DNA from: Zancudomyces culisetae
Lineage: Eukaryota; Kickxellomycota; Harpellomycetes; Harpellales; Legeriomycetaceae
NCBI GenBank assembly: GCA_001969505.1
Contig: LSSK01000115.1
Span: forward strand, 1 to 47,688
DNA: 47,688 nucleotides
Reading direction: 5' to 3'
Shown: positions 33,379 through 43,814 of the stretch, one piece after another
Position numbering within the stretch: the first letter of the stretch is position 1
Layout of the letters: the number at the start of each line of letters is the position of its first letter
The notes under the pieces: model-generated
What the model was told of the DNA's origin: nothing
Database searches by the model: none
What the model saw: only the letters and a program-made list of their open reading frames with translations
Position numbers and translations under genes: made by a program

Positions 33379-36357
33379 ATGATAGCAGATATACAAAGAA
33401 CAAACGAGTCGGCGGGAACTTGGCTTGAAGAGCTGGAAAGTGAAGTTGCGATGATAGTTCCGCTCTCGCGCAAACATGAGGAGATAAAAACAAGTGGTAG
33501 CGGCAGTGGGGGAGGAGTGGGAGCAAAAGATAACAAGTCGGAGTACCTGATCAGGAAATTGAAGCGAAAGTTGGGGCATAAGGAGATGGATGCAGTGGTG
33601 ATATCAGTATCAGGCTCGAGATCGGGATCGGGATTAGGGCAAAACAAAACGCCAGGGACAAGAGCAAGTAGTGAGGAAGAGGTAGCAAGTGATGCTTTTG
33701 GAGGAGGAGATGCTATGGAGGACCGTGATTCTTCACTTGGAATGGGGGGAGGAAGTGTGCTACCATGGCGACTCAGCAGCAACATTGGTTCAGATCTGAT
33801 GGAGTTGGGGAATATGGAATTAGTGATAGACAGGTGGAGCGAACTAGGCAGCCCTACAAAACTGATCATTATGCACTGTTTGATTGGACTTGGAGAGAAA
33901 AAGCTGGGTACCGTAAAAAACCTTGTAGAGAAAATTGCTCAATTGGCAGAATCGGATAGGAAGAACTCAGAATGGGTTAGCATTACAGGAAAGCTGGTAG
34001 GAAGAGTAGGAGTGGAAGGCACTATGAGAGACATTGCAGCTTTGAAGGAGTTGATGAGCACAGACAGCCTCGATGGAGACGAGGTTCTAATTGATGATCT
34101 CAATAAATCTATAGACAAGATAGTAAATATAGTTCACAGTAACATATTCAGATTAATTCCCAAAGAATGGAGGTACTTGAGTGAGGAGATCAGGCGCAGC
34201 ATAGCGCCAAACATGACTGTAGGAAGCTACTCAGGAGAGCCTGTACTTGAAATGTCGGCATCAGCAAACACACTCGAGGTGGATAATTGGGGGCTTAACA
34301 TGTACACGAATCCTAAATTTGCAGTTAACCATAGCAAGCGACTGGAAAAGTTGCTGAAGGCTGCAGATGATGCCATAGCGACGGAACAGCAAAGACACCA
34401 ACACCCAGCAGGTGCACGAATAGTCGGTGGTGTAATGGGTGGCAGGCCGGCATTATCAGCCGCAACAGGAGTGGCAGGGATGAAGAGACCTGGGGCAGGG
34501 CTTTACTCTGGGGCCGGGCGAAGGCATCCTGGTATGGGAATGGGAATGGGAATGGGAATCAGTGCTGCACCGGGACCAATTACGATTCCTTCTGATGGCA
34601 CATCGTCCAATTTATCAAATACGATACCTACACCCACCAATGCTGCTCCTAATGCTGCTCAGAGCCTGATCTTTGGCGATGCACGAGGCAGAAGAGTCAG
34701 CGATGACTCACTCAGATCCTCACCCAGCGACTCTTCTTCATCACGCCTTTTCCTCAACCCCGCTCGTAACCCAGTTTTTGGTGCCAACCCCATTACAACC
34801 ACTCAACCCCGAAACAAGCTGGGAATGATTCCTCCTAAAAAGAAAAAACCCATCCAGACAATCGGCGTGAGCACAAGCTCGCAATTGCCCGATTCTTCAA
34901 GCACGTGGAGAAGGCCTTCATTAATAAGTACCACCTCACCTTCCCCTGTACCTCTTTCTGGCTCTTCTCCTGTAGCCAGCCGATCTGATCCATTCGTGAT
35001 TCCAGATGATCGAAATGACAGTGCTGCCCCTCTGCATTCCAACCACAGCCTGCATTCAGGCGGTTTTGGTGGCAGTGGTGCGACTCCATACGGAGGCTTG
35101 CAAAGAAAGTCACGTATCCAATTTGTCGATATGCATGACAGTGTTGCTCTTATGCAGGAGCGTGAAAACACGATGAAGGAGATCAAAGAAAAAGTTCAAG
35201 AAGAACGTGAAGCAAAGAAACTGAAACGCAAACTTGCGATTGAAGCCAAAAAATCAACCACCGCTCAAAATAAACGCAAAAAGAAGAGAAGAGCTTCTCG
35301 GGACAGCGACGATGATGATATTGAAGAAGACGATGATAACTATGATGATCAGGAGAACGAAGATGCCGACAATCAAGCCGAAAGTGATACTGAAGAATCT
35401 CGTGAACGGAAACGGCAGAAAGGGCGTGACAATCGCAGCGCATCTACCGGTCCTGTGGATGTCGACGTCTCCTCGAGTCCCTCTGAACCTCTCGCAAGTA
35501 CAGCCAGCAACTCTACAAACGCTAACCAGAACGATAACCAAGATCAAGATGATCAAGATGATTCCGATGTTGAGCTGGCCAAAATAGTTAAACTGCAATC
35601 CAAATCAAAGACACAATCTGCTGTCGCAACTGATTCAGATCCATCTCTTTTGGATACTGCCAATGCTACTAGCAATGGTAAGGACAAAGAAAAGGCTAAG
35701 GGAAAAAGAGGAAGAAAGAAGAAGGACACTACTACTACTACTACTACTACTACAGCTGCTCACAATCAGCATGACGAAGATGCACATACTGCTGAAGGAA
35801 ATACCATTCCAGCTCATTCAAACGAACCGATAATTCCTCAAAAACGCAATTTGCGATCCAGAACTTTAAGAGCCCGTAACGAACAAGAACAGCTTGATAA
35901 ACTTCTCTTTGACAGCAATCCTGCCGCAAACGTTGAAACTAACGCTAAGATCTCTCTTGATACTCCTGACACTACAAACACGTCAACAAATACTAGCACT
36001 GGTATCGATGCTTCTATCATGGATAAATACAAAGACATGGTTGACCCGAATACCATCCGCCAGATCTTTGATGGTGCAAACGTTGTTTCTGATTTCGACA
36101 AATTCAAAATTCTTGATTTTTTGTCTGGTAAGCTAAACAGACCAGCCTCTTCACAACAGTCCACCAGTGGTTCTAATGATGCAGACAGCGGACCAGTCGA
36201 CATTGTCTTGAAGAAATCTGAATCTCCCGATTCCGAATCTTCTAACAAGATCATCATTGAACAAGTTATTTTCCACATGAATGTTGGTACTGGTGAGTGG
36301 AAAATGATGAAGAAGCGTGTAAAGAAAAAGAAACCTGCCGCTTCAAATCCTTCATAA
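33379..36357 (+). CDS. NELF-A-like protein (negative elongation factor A / WHSC2 homologue candidate)
   Basis: A single-exon 992-residue frame with a clear ATG. NELF-A is the subunit of the NELF complex that binds RNA polymerase II and holds it paused near promoters. Three blocks resemble animal NELF-A in the same order. An N-terminal helical domain lies at about 155-275 (LGSPTKLIIMHCL, VEKIAQLAESD, then RLIPKEWRYLSEE), in the position of the NELF-A N-terminal HDAg-type domain. A short middle motif lies near 578 (RIQFVDMHDSVALMQE), followed by a basic KRKR region. A C-terminal block at about 893-985 has IRQIFDGANVV, then KFKILDFLSG, a charged spacer, and FHMNVGTGEWKMMKKR, which parallels the C-terminal pattern of human NELF-A (phenylalanine-MN, TG-x-W, KK). 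Between these blocks is a long low-complexity Ser/Pro/Asp/Glu/Lys linker, making the protein longer than human NELF-A (about 530 residues). It would act in the nucleus. The assignment is from pattern recognition only and should be tested with profiles. Confidence 0.6.
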   Translation: MIADIQRTNESAGTWLEELESEVAMIVPLSRKHEEIKTSGSGSGGGVGAKDNKSEYLIRKLKRKLGHKEMDAVVISVSGSRSGSGLGQNKTPGTRASSEEEVASDAFGGGDAMEDRDSSLGMGGGSVLPWRLSSNIGSDLMELGNMELVIDRWSELGSPTKLIIMHCLIGLGEKKLGTVKNLVEKIAQLAESDRKNSEWVSITGKLVGRVGVEGTMRDIAALKELMSTDSLDGDEVLIDDLNKSIDKIVNIVHSNIFRLIPKEWRYLSEEIRRSIAPNMTVGSYSGEPVLEMSASANTLEVDNWGLNMYTNPKFAVNHSKRLEKLLKAADDAIATEQQRHQHPAGARIVGGVMGGRPALSAATGVAGMKRPGAGLYSGAGRRHPGMGMGMGMGISAAPGPITIPSDGTSSNLSNTIPTPTNAAPNAAQSLIFGDARGRRVSDDSLRSSPSDSSSSRLFLNPARNPVFGANPITTTQPRNKLGMIPPKKKKPIQTIGVSTSSQLPDSSSTWRRPSLISTTSPSPVPLSGSSPVASRSDPFVIPDDRNDSAAPLHSNHSLHSGGFGGSGATPYGGLQRKSRIQFVDMHDSVALMQERENTMKEIKEKVQEEREAKKLKRKLAIEAKKSTTAQNKRKKKRRASRDSDDDDIEEDDDNYDDQENEDADNQAESDTEESRERKRQKGRDNRSASTGPVDVDVSSSPSEPLASTASNSTNANQNDNQDQDDQDDSDVELAKIVKLQSKSKTQSAVATDSDPSLLDTANATSNGKDKEKAKGKRGRKKKDTTTTTTTTTAAHNQHDEDAHTAEGNTIPAHSNEPIIPQKRNLRSRTLRARNEQEQLDKLLFDSNPAANVETNAKISLDTPDTTNTSTNTSTGIDASIMDKYKDMVDPNTIRQIFDGANVVSDFDKFKILDFLSGKLNRPASSQQSTSGSNDADSGPVDIVLKKSESPDSESSNKIIIEQVIFHMNVGTGEWKMMKKRVKKKKPAASNPS

Positions 36358-37136
36358 ACATTCATTTACAAGAAAATGTTGATATTTTTTTTTCCTTCTT
36401 TTTTTGTATACATCATTGCTTTTTTTTTTCCTTTTACTACTTATTAGCCTTTTTTTTTTCTTTATCCTGTACTTTATACCAAGTTTTTTATTTATTTATT
36501 TATCAATGACTACCTAAATATTCTCGCTACCCTTTTTGTCTGTTGGTTAATATCTACAATTTATATAAAACACTTTGCAATAAAAATAATAAAAAAAGTA
36601 TACTATTTGGATAATTACATTTTGTTACTACCATACATGTTCCATTCTGTATTATATCTTTAAACTTTACTTTTTACTTGTTGCTTAAATATAACTACAT
36701 TCTTACAGTTTGCTCCCCTTACTCTCCCACCCTCTCCCACCCTCTCACTTCTCCACCTGGTATTCTCAGATCAATTTATAAGTTCGGCTTTAATTTAATT
36801 TTTTTATTTGTTTACACATTTTGCTTGAATGATAGCTTACCAAATATAACAAATATTCAAAATCCTGATTTGATCATATATTTATTCGTTCTATACAAAA
36901 ATAAATTACATCTAGTACTTCAGCATTGGTGAATATATTGCGGCTGTACACTTGTACATTTCCATTAGAAATATTTATTCAAAACATTTTTTTTCTCTCT
37001 CTTTCTCTCTTCTTCTCTCCCTCCCTCCCTCTTCCTGTTTTTAACAGTAACAACTTTAATATAAAAAGTGTATATACGAAACTCTATGGATGGATAGTAA
37101 AAGTTGAAAGAAATGCAGTACAAATAAAATGAAAAT
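36358..37136. other. Intergenic between NELF-A-like and ankyrin-like genes
   Basis: T-rich 3' region of the NELF-A-like gene (36385-36460) followed by AT-rich promoter DNA. A polypyrimidine tract lies at 36987-37036, about 100 bases before the next ATG. No additional gene was recognised. Confidence 0.5.
36987..37036 (+). repeat. Polypyrimidine (CT-rich) tract upstream of the ankyrin-like gene
   Basis: About fifty bases consisting almost only of C and T, containing TCTCTC and CCCTCCCTC repeats, end roughly 100 bases before the start codon at 37137. Such tracts are common in yeast promoters and leaders; a specific role is not shown. Confidence 0.75.
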
Positions 37137-39796
37137 ATGAAACTAGGAACCACAGAAATGTCTCTTTATGCAGTCGATAATGACGACAAAGATAGAAATA
37201 GCAGTACCGATATTGGTGGTAGGTGTACACCAGGTACTTCATACAAACATAGCGTAAACGTAAACGTAAACGACAATGACAACGGCCACAACTGTCAAAA
37301 ATGTTTATATACTATCCCCTTTCACTTGCTTGTATCTATATATTTAATGTCTGAGAATAGCCAAGTAGGTATAGTATCCAAACTGTTATACCAAGCATCA
37401 AAAAACTGGAATTTAACTTTAAAATTTCTTGTACACAATTTTGGAATACAACAAAACCAACTTCTCAGCTCTCAAGACGAGGATGACAACGATAACGATA
37501 ATGGTAACGATAATGGTAATGGTAATACCAGCACTGTTTCTATTCAAGATACCAACTCAAAAACATCCAAAAGCTCTTCACATACATTGGATCTGCTTAC
37601 AAATATCAAGGTATTTGCGAGAAATAACCATAATAATAGTGAGTTCTATCTCAAATATCTAAAAGATAAAGATATGTTTGTCTCGCTGGTATCCTCTGAT
37701 TGTATACGTACCAATTATGTGAATGCCCTCGAAATTGCCCTGCGGTTTCGACATGAGAACCTAGCCACACAGTTATTGGAAATGTATTACGTAGTAGAAA
37801 ATACCGGAAATGCCACCCGAAACCCCAATGACGACGTAGACAGTTTTACCAATGGTGCGGATAACGTATATTGTCATTTTATTCTTAAGAAAACTGAGAC
37901 TTGTAAGTCTTATGACCATCAGAATATTCAAAATAATCCTACTCTTGAAAATTTTCCTGGTGAACACGCAGAATCAGTTTTGAATCTAAACCCAAACCCG
38001 AGCCCGAGCCCGAACCTGGATTTGGATTTAGACATAATTTCAAATTTAGAATCACAGAAAAATCATATACCAGCCTATGCTTACACTTATAGACATCAAC
38101 GTCAATTTCTCACACAAACCCACTCACTTTACATGTTGGTTGATAGATTCACGCTGAAACTAATGTTTTCATTCACTGAACTTCTAAAAGCCAGCAACAA
38201 CACCAACACCAACACCAGTGTCGATATAGCGACAGACAAAGCTTATGAACACCTATTCATTCCATCACCGAAAATGTGCTTGTATATTTTTACCTTACTT
38301 TACGGCTTGCGGAACAAAATTATATCCTTTAAATTTCATAAAAAACTACAACATGCACATTTTTCTTCAACTTCAACTCCGACTGCAAGTACAAGCACAA
38401 CTACAGTATTAGACATGAAAAAATATCGTAATCTAAAGTTTTACACCTCGTTATTTGATGTTCTGCTACGATTCGCTTGTTATTTACCTGGGTACTTGGA
38501 ATTCCTCAAAACGGTGTATATGTCATTGGACGATGATAATTGTTTTTTTACAATTGATCATTTCAAAACCGCATGCATTCGCTTTTTAATCAGTACAGGG
38601 TTAGGCCATCTACTTTCAGACCTGTCTATCTTCAAAAACTTAAATATCGATATACCAGGCAGAATAGCCAATACTAGCTCCAACACTATTGATACAAACT
38701 ATTCACAAGAGCTATATGTCTCGAGTGTCGTTGGAAACTCTCAAAGCAGAGACAATAGTCTAACAGCAAAAGACATTGTTTTTTCATTAATGCTGTTGTA
38801 TCTAAACTGGGAAGCGAACAAAGATATAGTAAACTTTCTACAACATCAAATTCATGATAATTACCTATTATTAGATAATCCAGTAGCAATTCTGGAACTA
38901 TTCATTGCTTTGGCTGTGGAAAATTCGGATATCGACACGCTAACTAAACTTTTACCACTATACACATACAATGTAGCTCAGTGTTCTGGTAGCAAGCAGA
39001 ATTGTAGTTATACGAACCCAAAATTTAGTGATTCATTCAACAGGTGCTTGATAAACATATGTGCTAAGTTGATCAGCAATATTTCCCCTTCCTCAATGAA
39101 ACCTCCAGCAAATTCACAACCACACTTTTGTGATGATGGCACTAAAAAGATTGTTTTGTTAGTAGATCTATTACTTCAATATGGTCTTAATACATCAACT
39201 ATCGGATACAATTTATTGAATGCAGCCGTACTGAGAAGCAATTATGTGTGTATCAGATATCTGCTTGGAGAATCAACAAGGTACAAAGTTATAATTGAAG
39301 AAAAACAAAAAACATTATATATATCAGATAATACATATGAGATATCCTATACCTACTAACTAGATTGAGTGATAATAATAGCCTTATACCAGAAACGCTC
39401 AAGTTATACAGCAGAACTGCAGTGGTAGATATAAAAAACACCGAGCATAATGGACTCCAGGTAGCCTCCGAATTATCCAACTTTAACAAAGATATGATTT
39501 TATTCTTGCTTCACCGTGGTGCAGATCCAAGTACAAATAATCACCAGGTGCTAATCAACGCAATAAGAAGAGAATGTTATGTGGTCCTGGACCACTTGCT
39601 TGGGGAAGCTACTACCACGCTCAATCTAGACAGCAAGGGTTGTAGTAGGTGTGATACATCCACAAGACCTTCGCCCTCTTCTCATCATAACTACAGTCAC
39701 ACTTTGTCTCAACATACTGGAATTAAAGCTGCCATAAGTTACCTACAAACCCCAGACAAAATGATACGATACTTATCTGCGAAAGATTTGGTTTAG
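37137..39796 (+). CDS. Ankyrin-like repeat protein, two exons, function unknown
   Basis: Exon 1 is 37137-39280 and exon 2 is 39364-39796, with an 83-base intron. The donor is the weak GTACAA. The intron holds a perfect yeast branch-point sequence TACTAAC immediately before the acceptor TAG. The junction restores an Arg codon split AG|A, and the total is 858 residues. Without splicing the protein stops at 39359 and the remainder lacks an ATG. Degenerate ankyrin-type helix pairs are visible, such as YNLLNAAVLRSNYVCIRYLL just before the junction, DMILFLLHRGADPS after it, and LINAIRRECYVVLDHLLGEA. An earlier region (YVNALEIALRFRHENLATQLLEM) fits the same pattern. Acidic Asn/Asp stretches interrupt the N-terminal half. 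No enzyme domain or membrane segment is obvious, so it is likely a cytosolic scaffold. A frameshift instead of the intron cannot be fully excluded. Confidence 0.65.
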
Positions 39797-40090
39797 GATC
39801 ACTTTTTTTTTTCGCTTTCTTTAACCATATGACAATAAAACTTTTTCAAGAATAAAATGAAAAAAAGCGACTTTAATACTCTCACTCTTTATTAGTAAAA
39901 ACTGTATCACAATGAACAAAGCTCAATTAGCAAACACAGGAAAGGAAGTAAAAACCCAACTTCGCTTTGCTAAGCCCAAAAAACCTTTTCAAGTGATACA
40001 CACACTTGTATAATGAGAAAAACACTAAAGACTAAGCTATTACTAAGGATAGAAATTAAAATAACACCAAGCCAAGCGAAGCAAACGGGC

Positions 40091-41311
40091 TCACTCTTCA
40101 TCAGAGTCAGTTTCGGATTCTGCTTCCTTTAGCCACTGTATAAACTTTTCGGCCTGTTGTTGAACCTTTGCAGATGTCTCTCTGCTGCTCACGTATTTCT
40201 TGCTTGGCTTCTTCTCGGCCCAAGTAAGGAAGGCCTCCTCGTCGACAATATCGGCGTCGTACAGGGCCTTAAATACAACTGAGGTTCTGGGGAGAAGCGT
40301 TTCTGGATGCATTTCACCCAAGAATCGTTCAAACCCGCCAATAATCGCACGCTGGTGCTTTTCAGAGTCACCAAACGATCTCAACAAAGTTGCGTTGCTC
40401 TCATCGTTCAACTGTTTGATGAGATCTTTTTCTTTGAAGTAGCATAGGACAATAACAACTAATGCACGATGCTTCTTTGAGAGACCAAGCTGTTTGGCCT
40501 TGGAAAAGACATCTTTGGCAGAAGGATTCTCAGATGCGATGTAGTCGGCCAACTGGTCATAAGGGTCGTCACCGCCATCACCATTCTCGAAATCATCCTC
40601 ACCCTCTGCTCCAAGACCATTGCCCATCCCGTGAGATATCAATGTACCACCAAGTGCTCTTTGTCTTGCAGCAATGGCTTCCTTTGAAAAATCTGCATCT
40701 ATATCCCAGCCTGAGTCGCCACCATCACCGTTACTTATCTTCAAGTTGGCGGTTTCGCGGGCTACACGATCAAATTCCTCATCCTCAGAGTTCTGCAAAC
40801 TACCATTGACGCTGTTGGGCATTGCACCGCTTGATGTATCATTGCTGGCATGCTGTCCGCCCTTCTTTACCTTGGGTGGTGGGTTCTTTAAGATGTATGT
40901 GCTTAGTCTATGCCTCATATCAACTTCGGTTCTCTTACCACATGCCATACACACACGATAAATGCCTGAGTCCTTGAGTACTAGATCAGTTTCTGGGTTC
41001 TTGCAGTTTCCACACAAAACAAACTTCTCAATAAAACCATCCAACAAGGTTTGCAGTTTTTCTTCTTCATGCACTCCATTCACAATATATCTCTCGTTTT
41101 TGTCCTCTATTTTCACTTGTGCTCCGAGTTCGCTTCCAAAATACTTGGTTGGATACGCGGGTGGTCTTGACAGCGCTCTGCTAATCTCGCTCATGTTTAC
41201 TATAACTGTCTTGATACCATTTCCTTTTCCTTCGATCTTGCCAATAATTTTTGGCATCTTGTATCGGTAGAATGCGTCCTGGACGTCTCTGCGTATGTTT
41301 ACCAAAGTCAT
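40091..41311 (-). CDS. TIF5: Translation initiation factor eIF5
   Basis: eIF5 is the GTPase-activating protein for eIF2 during start-codon selection and anchors the multifactor complex with eIF3 and eIF1. The 406-residue length equals the usual yeast size. The N-terminus carries the GAP domain with the conserved Arg-rich motif NIRRDVQDAFYRYKMP (the arginine-finger region). A zinc-binding module with CGNC and CMACG (about residues 98-127) lies before HRLSTYILKNPPP. An acidic, Gly/Asp-rich linker leads to a C-terminal W2/HEAT domain (about 250-400), which ends in acidic aromatic boxes (EEAFLTWAEKKPSKKYVS and FIQWLKEAESETDSDEE) that bind eIF2-beta. The ATG at 41311 is unambiguous and no intron is needed. 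It is convergent with the ankyrin-like gene, 294 bases away. Identity is very secure. Confidence 0.97.
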   Translation of the reverse strand: MTLVNIRRDVQDAFYRYKMPKIIGKIEGKGNGIKTVIVNMSEISRALSRPPAYPTKYFGSELGAQVKIEDKNERYIVNGVHEEEKLQTLLDGFIEKFVLCGNCKNPETDLVLKDSGIYRVCMACGKRTEVDMRHRLSTYILKNPPPKVKKGGQHASNDTSSGAMPNSVNGSLQNSEDEEFDRVARETANLKISNGDGGDSGWDIDADFSKEAIAARQRALGGTLISHGMGNGLGAEGEDDFENGDGGDDPYDQLADYIASENPSAKDVFSKAKQLGLSKKHRALVVIVLCYFKEKDLIKQLNDESNATLLRSFGDSEKHQRAIIGGFERFLGEMHPETLLPRTSVVFKALYDADIVDEEAFLTWAEKKPSKKYVSSRETSAKVQQQAEKFIQWLKEAESETDSDEE

Positions 41312-43619
41312 TTTGTTTCCTGTTCACTCTTAAATTCTTTTTTTCTGTTATTCTGCTATACCCTTTCCAAGTATTCGTTGTACTCTTTTGTATAAAATGA
41401 CAATCACTATTTTTGGATTTTGGTCATGAACTCGTTTGATTCAACCCTATTAGAACTGTTTGATATATTTGTGTTTAGGTTCTCGATACATTAGCCTGAA
41501 CCAGAAGGACAGTGCAATTTTTCTTTTTCCTGTTTTTTATTTGTACCAAGTTGTTGTTTTCCCGTTTCTTTTCTTTTGCGCCGTTGCTTAGAAAAGAATT
41601 GTCCTTCACTCCCTTGATCCTTACTATAATAATTGAATTACACTAAAAAGATATATGCATTTGCTTTAGATTTTCACTTTTTTTCCTTTGTACTGTATGT
41701 AAATATCCCTAGTATATTTTCTACTTTTTGACTTCAACATGAACTCCAATTTTTTCCCAATTTTTTCCTTTTAAAGCGTATTGTCGCTCTTATTTTCCTG
41801 TCACGCTATACTGTACTTGAGATAAAGTCTTGCTTTTTATCCTCTGCAAATGAAGATTTGCCGATTACTTCTACTCTTAAATTTTTTTTTAGAGAGTTTA
41901 AGGTTTAGTTTAGAAAAAGTTTTCCGGTTTTCTTTTCCCTTTTGATGGTAGGAAATTATATTTATAGCAAAATAAAAATAAAAATAAAAATAAAAATAAA
42001 AATAAAAATAAAAATAAAACCTCCTAGAATTTTATCAATTTTGCAAAGCTAATGAAAAAATTTTTTCTCCCTTTGTTCCATTTTATTTCACTTTTTCATT
42101 TTATTATTTTTCTGCTTTTGCTACCTTTTTTTATGGACTGGTTCTAATTCCCATTCGAAGATTCCAAATGTTTCGTTTATTAAGACCGTTTACGTTATTT
42201 GCCTTTTTTCATTCAATTTCCAATACCAATTACAATAATGCACTTTTTTTTTGGGAAAAAAAAGGGGGAGAAACTAAAAGGCTTGGCCAACTTTACGTTT
42301 TAAACAACAAAAAGCTGGAAAAGGAAGGGGGAAAGAGTAAGGAATATATGAAAGTATATTATCAATATTTCTGTTCATGAGCACATCACGTTGACAGAAC
42401 CCTCTCATACAGCTCCCTACCCGGTAGACCCAGTGAGGGGAGAAAAAGGATAAAATCACCAGAGCACTTACAAAAGAATTTGACACCTTTAGTGTGGGTT
42501 TACCTAATCTCTAGGTATCTATTTGCTGGAAAAAATTCACCCCACTAACTATTATGTAATTTTATGGAGTCTTACTTTCTCTGTTTAATGGTCTTGAAAA
42601 AAAATCACACAGCTTGTTTATGGTGAAAAAAGTCAGCTAATTAAGTATTAGCCTCCCCTCTCTTCCTGAGAATGCTGGCAGAGCCTCTACTCATTCCTCA
42701 GCTGGTATACGGTTTTTTTTGTATCTCACTTCACCTCACGATATTAGTCATTTGTTTCTACAACGCCTCGTTGTCCCAGATTAAATGGGCCATAGCAGGG
42801 GATGATAATATTAAGATGCGCATTTTTGATTTATGTTAAGAACATGGTGCAAAATCAAAAATGGATGGTAGGTTTTATGCTTAAATACTTGGACAAGTTA
42901 TATTTTTGTGTATTCTAGCACAATCCCTGCATACATAAACAAAACAGTTTTCCCAATCATTTCTTTTTTTCAGTTTCTAGTCTCATCTAAACAAACAAAC
43001 GAAAGGAGTTCAAGCTTAGAAATTGTCCTTGAAAAAAAAAACAAGGTATAGATAACACATGGGTGGTACAAAGGCATAAGTAAAGAACCGACCAGATCCA
43101 GTATCCTCTCCTCTTGAGTCCTACTTGTATAAGCAACAACAAAAACTAAGGTTTTCGCACCACGACCAGAGAATAAACTACATAGCATTTGTTATTTTCT
43201 TCAACAAAGGTAGTCTGCGTCTGCGAAAGGAATACACTGAATTAGGTCATATTCTTTTCACCACGGTTGTCAAGTAAGAGAGAAAAGCCATACCACGGCC
43301 CCATTATATTTGTAGTTGAATGAAAACCACAAACGATAAACCAAAAAAAAAAAAACTTGGCAATTTACTGAATTATTAAAAACACGTCATTGTCCACTCA
43401 TCCACCCACCTGCTTTTTTTTGTCTCAAAATTGGTTAGCTGCATCTCTTGTTACTACTAATACCATACATCTTTAACTTCCTTGCACCTTGGCATACCTT
43501 TATCTGCAAAATAAAAAATAACATTTCCTGTTTACATTCTAATTTTTATTCGATAGCATACGTGTGTGATTTACATTTGAAACAGAATAAGCAATCCTCA
43601 GTTAAACTTAGAACACATG
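41312..43619. other. Intergenic upstream of eIF5 (2.3 kb)
   Basis: Long AT-rich space, likely to hold the eIF5 promoter and the 3' end of the next minus-strand gene. Several open frames exist, for example 42168-42380, but they lack protein-like composition and have no neighbours or motifs to support them. A pentanucleotide repeat is listed separately. No tRNA was recognised. Confidence 0.45.
41969..42019 (+). repeat. AAAAT pentanucleotide microsatellite
   Basis: About ten uninterrupted copies of the AAAAT unit, roughly 660 bases upstream of the eIF5 start codon. Length polymorphism is likely. Confidence 0.9.
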
Positions 43620-43775
43620 CTATTCCATATACGAATCTGCAAATCCTCTGTATCTTATCTCATTTTCTTTGTGGTGGTGGGATTTGGGTGTTTGTCGGTG
43701 AACTGAGGATTCAGATGTGGGAATGTAACGCGAGTGCATATTACTATAATTTGTATGATACCTGTAATTGTAGTA

Positions 43776-43814
<39 letters not shown>

